Assembly (NCBI GenBank): GCA_902470695.1
Contig: CABRHH010000036.1
Location: forward strand, 1-20,298
From: an uncultured Collinsella sp.
GTDB lineage: Bacteria; Actinomycetota; Coriobacteriia; Coriobacteriales; Coriobacteriaceae
Direction of reading: 5' to 3'
Length of the DNA: 20,298 bases
The notes below the pieces were generated by a model that had not been told where the DNA came from, ran no database searches, and worked only from the letters and a program-made list of their open reading frames with translations. Shown here piece by piece: positions 14,639 to 20,298 of the stretch (positions are counted from its first letter, which is position 1; every line of letters starts with the position of its first letter). Both the position numbers and the translations under genes were made by a program.

Positions 14639-15547
14639 ATGGAGTCCATCAAACAAGGGATGCAGGGGCCTGCGGTAGAGGATGTGCAGGCACGGCTGGC
14701 GTCGCTCGGGTACGCCATCGAGGCCACGGAGCTCGACGGGCAGACCTACGGGGCCTCGACGGCCGAGGCGGTGCGGGCGTTCCGGGTTGGCCAGGGCCTG
14801 GCGGCCGATGGCGAGGTCGATACGGAGTGCTGGGCGGCACTCGTCGACGCCTCGTACAAGCTGGGCGACCGCACACTCTACCTGCGTCTGCCGAACTTCC
14901 ATGGCGCCGATGTCCGGGCGCTGCAGCGGGCGCTGAACACGCTCGGGTTCGCGTGCGGCGCCGATGACGGGTTCTTCGGCCCGCACACCGAGGCCGCGCT
15001 GCAGCAGTTCCAGGAGAACGTTGGTCTTTTCGCCGACGGCATGGCGTTCCAGGATACATTCAGCTATATCAACCGCCTGCACCACGTGTGGGAGGGCAAG
15101 GCGTCGGTGGCCGATGTGGACCTGCAGGCGCGCACCGGGTTTGCCCGCGCGGCGAGCGTGCTGGAGGGGTGCCATATCGCCATCGGGGGCGAGGACGCGA
15201 TCGCGCGCAACGTGGCGTCGCGCGTGTGGAATATCGCTACGGCCACCACCGACGGCAGCGGCGTGGTGCTCTACGACGGCCAGGCGCCCGAGGGCATGGA
15301 CCTGGTGCTCGAGATCGCTTCGAACGAGCTGCCCGACGACGCCGAGCCGCGTGCCACGATCGCGTTGGCCGAGTGCCATAACCTGGCGCTGCGCATCAAG
15401 ACGGCGGTTGCGGCAACGGTGGCGCGTCCGGTGCTGATTCGCATCGAGCTGACGGGCATCACCGGGTATGGGGCGTTTACGTCGAGCGACGCGCAGACGC
15501 TGGCCGTTCGCCTGCTCGACGGTCTTTGTGATGCACTGAGCGAGTAG
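14639..15547 (+). CDS. Protein with two peptidoglycan-binding domains
   Basis: The 302-residue protein has two PG_binding_1-like three-helix domains: about 4-70 (GPAVEDVQARLASLGY...TAEAVRAFR) and 78-149 (GADVRALQRALNTLGF...TEAALQQFQ). The C-terminal region (165-302) has alternating strands and helices and could be a worn-down Amidase_3-like fold: an IAIGG strand near 174, LVLEIASNE, and ALRIKTAV. It lacks the usual zinc-binding His/Glu set, so activity is doubtful. No signal peptide or membrane segment is visible, which is odd for a wall-binding protein. AAGAGGGG before ATG 14639 supports the start. tRNA-Gln follows 52 bp downstream. The gene may serve in cell envelope assembly, but that is inference. 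Confidence 0.82.
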   Translation: MESIKQGMQGPAVEDVQARLASLGYAIEATELDGQTYGASTAEAVRAFRVGQGLAADGEVDTECWAALVDASYKLGDRTLYLRLPNFHGADVRALQRALNTLGFACGADDGFFGPHTEAALQQFQENVGLFADGMAFQDTFSYINRLHHVWEGKASVADVDLQARTGFARAASVLEGCHIAIGGEDAIARNVASRVWNIATATTDGSGVVLYDGQAPEGMDLVLEIASNELPDDAEPRATIALAECHNLALRIKTAVAATVARPVLIRIELTGITGYGAFTSSDAQTLAVRLLDGLCDALSE

Positions 15548-15599
15548 ATACGCTACACTAGGTGCTCGGCCCTGCGCCTGCGCGCGGGCTTGAGAGTGT

Positions 15600-15673
15600 T
15601 GGGGTATCGTCCAGCGGCAGGACCCTGGTTTTTGGTACCAGTTACGGGGGTTCGAATCCCTCTACCCCAGCCA
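15600..15673 (+). tRNA. tRNA-Gln (anticodon UUG)
   Basis: The 74-nt gene folds into a full cloverleaf. The acceptor TGGGGTA pairs with TACCCCA and the encoded GCCA end follows. The anticodon stem CTGGT/ACCAG holds the loop TTTTGGT, giving anticodon TTG. The T arm is GGGGG-TTCGAAT-CCCTC, with one G-T pair. A -10-like TACACT at 15554-15559 lies about 41 bp upstream. It is the only intact tRNA gene in the window. Confidence 0.96.
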
Positions 15674-15684
15674 TAGCATGATTG

Positions 15685-15718
15685 CAGGTCGGAGTGCGCG
15701 TGTGCTCCGGCCTGTTTT
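15685..15718 (+). terminator. Terminator after tRNA-Gln
   Basis: CAGGTCGGAG pairs with CTCCGGCCTG (one G-T) around a 10-nt loop and runs directly into TTTT. It lies 11 bp after the tRNA. Confidence 0.85.
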
Positions 15719-15940
15719 GCTGTGGGCGCGCGATGGCGTGCGAAGAGCGTGCTGGTGATGCGGGGCGGGATTCGATTGAGGGCCGTCCTTTTCGGTGCGC
15801 GAAGGTGGGGCGGCCGTGCTCGCGCTAAGCGGCCGAAGCGCGTTGCTTCTGCTGCAAAGGTCGTCCGCGACGGGGTTACCTATCCTTCCGCTTTTATACC
15901 ATGCTCGCAACCATTCACCTGAGATATTCAGCCGTTTGCC
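15719..15940. other. Spacer between tRNA-Gln and the sialidase promoter region
   Basis: About 220 bp of GC-rich sequence that becomes AT-richer near 15880. No open frame here has a ribosome binding site or recognisable protein character, and I see no strong secondary structure. Confidence 0.5.
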
Positions 15941-15945
15941 TAATA

Positions 15946-15992
15946 CTTGATTCAGTACTCGAATCAGGCGTATATCCTATCGGGCATATAGT
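15946..15992 (+). promoter_or_regulatory. Sialidase promoter region with operator-like palindrome
   Basis: TGATTC-N7-GAATCA (15948-15966), extended by one further matching outer pair, is a clear dyad. TTGATT (15947-15952), inside its left arm, could be a -35 for TATATC at 15971-15976 (18-bp spacing); TATAGT at 15987-15992 is a better -10 hexamer. In either case the dyad overlaps or adjoins the -35 region, where a repressor would block polymerase. The regulator is unknown. Confidence 0.5.
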
Positions 15993-16060
15993 GCTTGCAA
16001 TTGGGCGAGTACGTGCGGCGCACAGTGGTAGCGTTCGCAATACATGGGAAGGATGTGGGA

Positions 16061-18631
16061 ATGGTCAGAACGAAACGAGGGGCATATGCGATGGCCGCAG
16101 GCATGTGCCTGGCGCTCAGCCTGACGCCGACGGCCGCATGGGCGGCGTCGTCGGTGCAAGGTGCGCCGGCGCCCGTGGCAGCGTCTGCTGCGAACGGATT
16201 GCCATCTGCTATCGAGTTCCATCGGGTGGCTGGGGAAATCGCTGCAGGCGAAACATTCAGCATGGTGTCCAGCACGACCTTTGACGGGCATCTGCGTATC
16301 GCGCACCTTACGGACGGTACGACCAAGATCGATCGGTGCATCGCAACGCGGGTCGACGACAAGTTGGAGCCCACGGACTGCACGATCGACAGGTTCCACG
16401 GGACCGGTGCCCATGAGTGGACCATCGATGCGGTCGAGGGTGGTTTCACCATCAAGTCCCAGACGAAGAGCGGTTCCTACCTGCACATCGAGGACGGCTC
16501 GGTGAGCGCTGGCGCCGAGGTGCAGGTGCTCTCGATTGAGAAGCGCTCGGACGGGACCTATGCCATCGGGCGCAAGGTGGGCAACGCGATGCGCTACCTC
16601 TCGTATGGCGCGAGTGGTTGGACCTCGAGCAGCAACCCCTATGGTGTGTGGCTCTATCAGGAAACCGAGGTAAAGGGTACCGTTGTGCCCAACGGCAAGG
16701 ATGCAACGGGAACCACCCAGGGGCAGCCGTTCGGCAAGGGAACGGGCGGGAGTGCCAATTTCCGTATCCCGTCGCTGATCACGCTCGATGACGGCACGAT
16801 GCTTGCCGCTATCGACGCGCGCTGGAATACCCAGGCGGATGCAGGTGGCCTGGACACCATCATCAGCCGCTCTGCAGACGGCGGTAAAACCTGGACGTAT
16901 AGCTTCCCGAACTATTTCAACGACAGCACCGACGCATTCAGCAAGTATGCGACTGCGTTCATCGACCCGGTGATGGTTCAAGACGACGATGGGACCATCC
17001 ATCTGATGGTCGACCTGTGGCCAGGTGGCGTAGCGCTCAATTCCGCAGCGCATATTCATCCGGTGAGCAGCAGCGGGTATGTGAAGATCGATGGGACGAA
17101 CCGCCTGGCGCTGTATGGTTCGCCCAATCCGGATGTTCAGCGTCTCGTTGGGGCCGGACGTGGTGCGGGCTATACGCATTACGTGGGCGACTTTGCCGCT
17201 GACGGCTTCGCGCCGGTGGTGAATGCTAAGACCGGTGCGACCGAGCGCTACGTCGACCGTCATTACTATCTGTTCGACGCCAACAAGCAGCCCCTGTATT
17301 GCCAACAGCTCGGCAGCGCGAATTACGTGCAGCAAAATGTGTTCTTCTACAACGCCGACCTGCATGTGGTGGCAACGTCGTATCTGTGGAAGATCAGCTC
17401 CACGGACGGCGGCAAAACTTGGTCCGACCCGGTCATGCTCAACGAGCAGGTGCGCACGGGGCTTGCGCAAAACGACAGCTTCTACGGCGTGGGGCCCGGT
17501 CGCGGTTTGGTGACCTCCACAGGGCGGATCTTGCTGCCCTGTTACACCTTCAATTGGGGGCGCGGCGACGGCGTGAGCAGCGTTATCTACTCCGATGACG
17601 GCGAGACGTGGCACCGGAGCGAGGCGCTCGATCGCCAGACCTCGGAGGCAACGGTCGTGGAGGCGGACGGCAGGCTGTATATGTTCGCGCGCCACGGCGT
17701 GTACGCCGTCTCGAACGACAACGGGGCGACGTGGGAGCAGGAGCGGAGCCTGGCGGATACGGGTATCCCGATTTCGACCGGCTGCCAGATCGATGCCATC
17801 ACCTATTCGCAGAAGATCGACGGCAAGACCGCAATCTTGCTTTCCTGCCCCACGGGTGGCAACCGTGCGAACGGTGCCATCTTCGCCGGTTTGGTGCAGG
17901 AGGACGGCAGCATCGTGTGGAAGTATCATCACGACGTGACCACAGGCGGCGCGGCTTATGCGTATTCGTGCTTGACCGAGAAGGCCGACGGCTCGCTTGG
18001 TCTGCTGTACGAGGGTTCGAACACCGACGTCCTCTATACGGATGTTGCAATCGCGGACGTCGCACCGGGGGCAACGATCGGGGTGTATCTGGAGCCGACG
18101 TTCAGCTGGGCTGACGATTACAGCACCGCGCGTGCAACGTTCAAGCACAGCACGGGTGCCGAGCCGATGGTGCTGGATGCAGCGGTTTCCAGTGAGCGCA
18201 CCGAGCCGACAGCTACCGAGGACGGCAAGGTTGTGTACACGGCAACGGTCGAGTTCGAGGGTGCGACCTATACGGACGTGCAGACGGTCGTGCTTCCGGC
18301 AACCGGTACGCCCGATCCCGGTCCCGATCCGGAAAAGCCCGAGCCGGGCAAACCTGAGCCGGGCAAACCTGAGCCGGGCAAGCCAGGCGCGGGCAGCGGC
18401 GGCTCTTCGGCGGTGAAGCCGGGCGGTGGGACGCCGTCCGGTGGTTCGTCGGCCGGTGCTGGCGGCGCGGGCGACAAGGGCACTGCGGCAGGCGCGGTGG
18501 CCTCGACGGGGAAGGGCGGCTCGAAGAGCGGCCTGCCTGCAACCGGAGACGCCGCGGCGCTCGCCGGCGTTGTCTCCGCGGCGGGAGCGGCGTTGGCGGC
18601 GCTCGGCGTGGGCCTCAAGAAGCGCAGGTAG
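16061..18631 (+). CDS. Cell-wall-anchored GH33 exo-alpha-sialidase
   Basis: The 856-residue secreted enzyme should release terminal sialic acid from host glycans such as mucins. It has a signal peptide (1-28, AWA), an N-terminal beta-rich domain (about 50-215) that may bind sugars, and the catalytic domain (about 225-670). This starts with FRIP (F234-P237) and carries four Asp boxes (S271-W278, S447-W454, S511-W517, S551-W558). LLYEGS holds the likely nucleophile pair Y650/E651, and D in AIDARW is the likely acid/base. A small beta-sandwich-like domain (about 680-755), a KPEPG stalk and LPATG (825-829) with a hydrophobic stretch and KKRR complete it. GGAAGGA seven bases before ATG 16061 sets the start. 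No sialic acid catabolism or transport gene is nearby, so it may act as a stand-alone scavenger or release sugar for neighbours. Confidence 0.93.
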   Translation: MVRTKRGAYAMAAGMCLALSLTPTAAWAASSVQGAPAPVAASAANGLPSAIEFHRVAGEIAAGETFSMVSSTTFDGHLRIAHLTDGTTKIDRCIATRVDDKLEPTDCTIDRFHGTGAHEWTIDAVEGGFTIKSQTKSGSYLHIEDGSVSAGAEVQVLSIEKRSDGTYAIGRKVGNAMRYLSYGASGWTSSSNPYGVWLYQETEVKGTVVPNGKDATGTTQGQPFGKGTGGSANFRIPSLITLDDGTMLAAIDARWNTQADAGGLDTIISRSADGGKTWTYSFPNYFNDSTDAFSKYATAFIDPVMVQDDDGTIHLMVDLWPGGVALNSAAHIHPVSSSGYVKIDGTNRLALYGSPNPDVQRLVGAGRGAGYTHYVGDFAADGFAPVVNAKTGATERYVDRHYYLFDANKQPLYCQQLGSANYVQQNVFFYNADLHVVATSYLWKISSTDGGKTWSDPVMLNEQVRTGLAQNDSFYGVGPGRGLVTSTGRILLPCYTFNWGRGDGVSSVIYSDDGETWHRSEALDRQTSEATVVEADGRLYMFARHGVYAVSNDNGATWEQERSLADTGIPISTGCQIDAITYSQKIDGKTAILLSCPTGGNRANGAIFAGLVQEDGSIVWKYHHDVTTGGAAYAYSCLTEKADGSLGLLYEGSNTDVLYTDVAIADVAPGATIGVYLEPTFSWADDYSTARATFKHSTGAEPMVLDAAVSSERTEPTATEDGKVVYTATVEFEGATYTDVQTVVLPATGTPDPGPDPEKPEPGKPEPGKPEPGKPGAGSGGSSAVKPGGGTPSGGSSAGAGGAGDKGTAAGAVASTGKGGSKSGLPATGDAAALAGVVSAAGAALAALGVGLKKRR
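18341..18385 (+). repeat. Three 15-bp repeats in the sialidase stalk
   Basis: Three nearly identical copies of GAGCCGGGCAAACCT encode the EPGKP stalk between the catalytic part and the sorting signal. Copy number could change by slippage and alter the surface reach of the enzyme. Confidence 0.75.
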
Positions 18632-18663
18632 AACGCAGGGAAGTACTGCTGCTTGCGTCGATC

Positions 18664-18700
18664 GGCGCGTCGGCCTTGGGTGGTCGGCGCGCCGTTTTTT
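18664..18700 (+). terminator. Terminator after the sialidase gene
   Basis: GGCGCGTCGGCC pairs with GGTCGGCGCGCC over 12 bp (two G-T pairs) around a 6-nt loop and is followed by G and six T. It lies 33 bp after the stop codon. Confidence 0.92.
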
Positions 18701-19154
18701 GTGTGCCGGCATCGGTTTTCGGGCTGCCGCTACGGTCTCCGCGCTTCGGTATCGGCTCTCAGGCGGCTGCATCAGCCTTCTGCGCTTCGGCATGAGCGTT
18801 GCACGGCCGCATCGAGGGGTGAAATGGGTTAGTATTCGATGCGCGGCTCCGGGAGGCAGCCGCAGGAGTGGCTGCATATGCGGCCGATGGCTGTGGCGTT
18901 CGCTGCGCCTGGCTTGCCGGGTTTGTTGCCGATGGCCGGGTATGTTACCGACGGTCGGGTCGCTGCCGCTTTGGCAGCAGCGACGTTGCCGTTCCCGCAG
19001 CAGCGCTGCCTCTCCGGCAGCGGCCGACGATCACCGGGGCTTACGGACTGGGCACGACCGCCGCGCGCTGCTGCGATACCGTTTGTGTGCGGTGCTGCTG
19101 CTTGGGTCGCGCCCGAGGGCATGCGCGCGTTCGTGCTGATGAGGAAGGATGCCG
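18701..19154. other. Long spacer before the dihydrouridine synthase gene
   Basis: About 450 bp without a supported gene. It begins with a two-copy degenerate repeat of about 40 bp (18710-18793), holds an AT-richer patch (GGGTTAGTATTCGATG at about 18827-18842) that may contain the dus promoter, and a bulged hairpin GTCGCTGCC/GGCAGCAGCGAC near 18958-18984. The frame open across 18839-19336 overlaps dus and has no ribosome binding site or protein-like composition. Confidence 0.45.
18710..18793. repeat. Two-copy degenerate tandem repeat
   Basis: CATCGGTTTTCGGGCTGCCGC near 18710 and TATCGGCTCTCAGGCGGCTGC near 18750 align base for base, and GCGCTTCGGTAT (from 18741) recurs as GCGCTTCGGCAT (from 18782). 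The period is 40-41 bp. Function unknown. Confidence 0.5.
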
Positions 19155-20108
19155 ATGATATGGTCGCTTGCCCCGATGGAGGGCATCACCGGACATGTGT
19201 TTCGCCAGGTGCATGCGGCGTGCTTCGGTGCGCTCGACCGCTACTACACGCCGTTTCTGGCTCCGCCGCGCGTGGGGTCGGCGTTCGGCAAGGGTGCGCT
19301 CAAAGAGCTCGACCCGGAGGTGAACCGGGGTTTTGATGTGGTGCCTCAGCTGTTGACCAAGAACGCCGACGAGTTCGTGTGGGCGGCGGGTCTGCTTGCC
19401 GATATGGGGTATCGCGAGGTCAATCTGAACCTGGGGTGTCCGTCGGGGACGGTGACGGCCAAGGGGAAGGGTGCCGGGTTTCTGCGCGACCCCGAGGGAG
19501 TCGAGGCGTTTTTGCACGAGGTGTGCGAGCGCTCGCCGATTCCGGTGTCGGTGAAGACGCGGCTCGGCATTGCCGACGACGGTGAGTACGAGCGGATTCT
19601 TGCGGGGTATTGCCGCTGCCCGTTGGTGGAGCTCATCGTGCACCCGCGCGTGCAGCAGGACCGGTATGAGGGGACGCCGCGTTGGGAGTCCTACGGGCGG
19701 AGTTTAGAGCGCGCGCCGTTTCCGGTGGCGTACAACGGGGACATCTTTGGAGTTGAGGACGTGGATGCGTTGCGTGCGGCGTATCCGGCGACGCGCCATG
19801 TGATGCTAGGGCGGGGGATTCTGGCCAATCCGTCGCTGGTGCGTATGGTGCGCGGCGGGGCACCGGCTACGGCCGATGAGCTCAAGCGGTTCCACGACAA
19901 GCTGTTTTGCGCCTACGAGGCAGAAATCGGCGGCAATGCGGTGTTTCGCATGAAGGAGTGGTGGTTCTACGCGAAGTGCGCGTTTGCCGACCCGCTCGCG
20001 GTGCATCGAGCGGTGCGGAAGACGCGCCGGGTCGATGAGTATCGCGCTGCCGTCGAGCGGGTGTTTGCTTCCGAGCCCCTCGCGGCGAAGGCTCGGTTTC
20101 ACGGCTGA
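19155..20108 (+). CDS. dus: tRNA-dihydrouridine synthase family protein
   Basis: The 317-residue flavoprotein has the TIM-barrel Dus signature: APMEGITGHVFR (6-17), NLNLGCPSGTV with the catalytic C95, VKTRLG (133-138), LIVHPR, YNGDI and GRGILANPSL near the FMN phosphate site. It reduces uridines in tRNA D-loops with NADPH; which positions are modified cannot be told. The length matches the family (about 310-340). ATG 19155 is preferred over ATG 19149, because GAGGAAGG touches the latter and lies six bases before the former. The gene is separated from the sialidase by a terminator. No hairpin terminator is seen after it; repeats begin at its stop codon. Confidence 0.9.
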   Translation: MIWSLAPMEGITGHVFRQVHAACFGALDRYYTPFLAPPRVGSAFGKGALKELDPEVNRGFDVVPQLLTKNADEFVWAAGLLADMGYREVNLNLGCPSGTVTAKGKGAGFLRDPEGVEAFLHEVCERSPIPVSVKTRLGIADDGEYERILAGYCRCPLVELIVHPRVQQDRYEGTPRWESYGRSLERAPFPVAYNGDIFGVEDVDALRAAYPATRHVMLGRGILANPSLVRMVRGGAPATADELKRFHDKLFCAYEAEIGGNAVFRMKEWWFYAKCAFADPLAVHRAVRKTRRVDEYRAAVERVFASEPLAAKARFHG

Positions 20109-20298
20109 GGTGCAGGCCGGGGTGCAGGCTGAGGCGCGGGCTTGGGTGCAGGCCGGCGCGTTGGCTGCGGTGCGGCTGCGGAGCAGACTACAGCGCGGGT
20201 CGATGCGTTGGCCGCGGCGCGGGTTGGGGTATGGGTTGCAACGCAGGTTGGAGCGTGGGCTGCAGCGCAGGCATATGTGCAGGCTGTAACGCGGTTTG
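20105..20298. repeat. Degenerate GC-rich repeats running to the window edge
   Basis: GTGCAGGCCGG-like units recur at about 20110, 20121 and 20146 just after the dus stop. Further on, GGGTTGCAACGCAGG (20233-20247) returns as GGGCTGCAGCGCAGG (20257-20271) with period 24. The tract looks like an eroded minisatellite and may continue beyond the window. Confidence 0.55.
20188..20298 (-). CDS. Possible C-terminal end of a Pro/Gln-rich protein (partial)
   Basis: On the minus strand one frame is open from the window edge for 36 codons to a TAG at 20190-20188. It reads a periodic PALQP/TLQP/ALQP/IPQP series, the sort of tail found on some surface or low-complexity proteins, and would converge with dus. 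The same period could arise simply from a non-coding DNA repeat, since the repeats continue past the stop. The start, if any, lies outside the window. Confidence 0.2.
   Translation of the reverse strand, partial: QTALQPAHMPALQPTLQPALQPIPQPAPRPTHRPAL

Noticed and set aside
15977..18877. Very long open frame on the minus strand across the sialidase gene
   Set aside because: Antisense to a clear GH33 gene. Its Arg/Ala/His-rich composition is typical of frames forced open by high GC, and it has no ribosome binding site.
18839..19336. Possible small gene before dus
   Set aside because: Overlaps the start of dus, lacks a ribosome binding site and reads Ala/Pro/Arg-rich low-complexity sequence.

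Overview
The window is high-GC DNA with tightly packed genes, canonical GGAGG-type ribosome binding sites and three sortase-anchored surface proteins whose sorting motifs all read LPxTGD. Together with a GH33 sialidase, a clostridial-type NADP secondary alcohol dehydrogenase and a Gram-positive haem-uptake operon, this suggests a gut-associated Actinomycetota of the class Coriobacteriia, such as Collinsella. That assignment is inferred from protein character; no rRNA or other marker gene is present.

Left part (1-5842). A decayed tRNA-like stretch lies at the edge, followed by a branched-chain aminotransferase gene (+). Convergent to it is a two-gene minus-strand operon: a zinc- and NADP-dependent secondary alcohol dehydrogenase whose stop codon directly abuts the ATG of a CobW-type GTPase. 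A non-coding gap with a promoter precedes a secreted LPQTG protein with a lysozyme/transglycosylase-like head and a long Ser/Gly/Asp-rich stalk, which ends at a strong terminator.

Centre (5888-13613). pyrE stands alone. After it comes a 400-bp spacer holding a terminator, three degenerate tandem repeat units and two matching operator-like dyads exactly 50 bp apart. The spacer leads into a five-gene haem-acquisition operon: a cell-wall protein with three NEAT-like domains, a membrane-anchored Shp-like haem protein, an IsdE-like haem-binding lipoprotein, a FecCD permease and an ABC ATPase. Pairs of conserved methionines in every NEAT-like domain and in the Shp-like protein suggest a methionine-ligated surface relay of the streptococcal Shr-Shp-HtsA kind, handing haem to the ABC importer. 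A small lipoprotein gene followed by two large hairpins closes the section.

Right part (13761-20298). A HAD phosphatase gene (-) diverges from a gene for a cytosolic-looking protein with two peptidoglycan-binding domains, which is followed by tRNA-Gln(UUG). A palindrome-bearing promoter region precedes a large LPATG-anchored GH33 sialidase with four Asp boxes and a terminator. After a 450-bp spacer comes a tRNA-dihydrouridine synthase gene, and the window ends in degenerate GC-rich repeats that contain a possible partial Pro/Gln-rich reading frame on the minus strand.

The most interesting parts are the haem operon with its predicted bis-methionine domains and paired operator sites, the zero-gap pairing of a zinc enzyme with a G3E GTPase, the operator-like palindrome at the sialidase promoter, and the repeated pattern of degenerate tandem repeats in the intergenic spacers.
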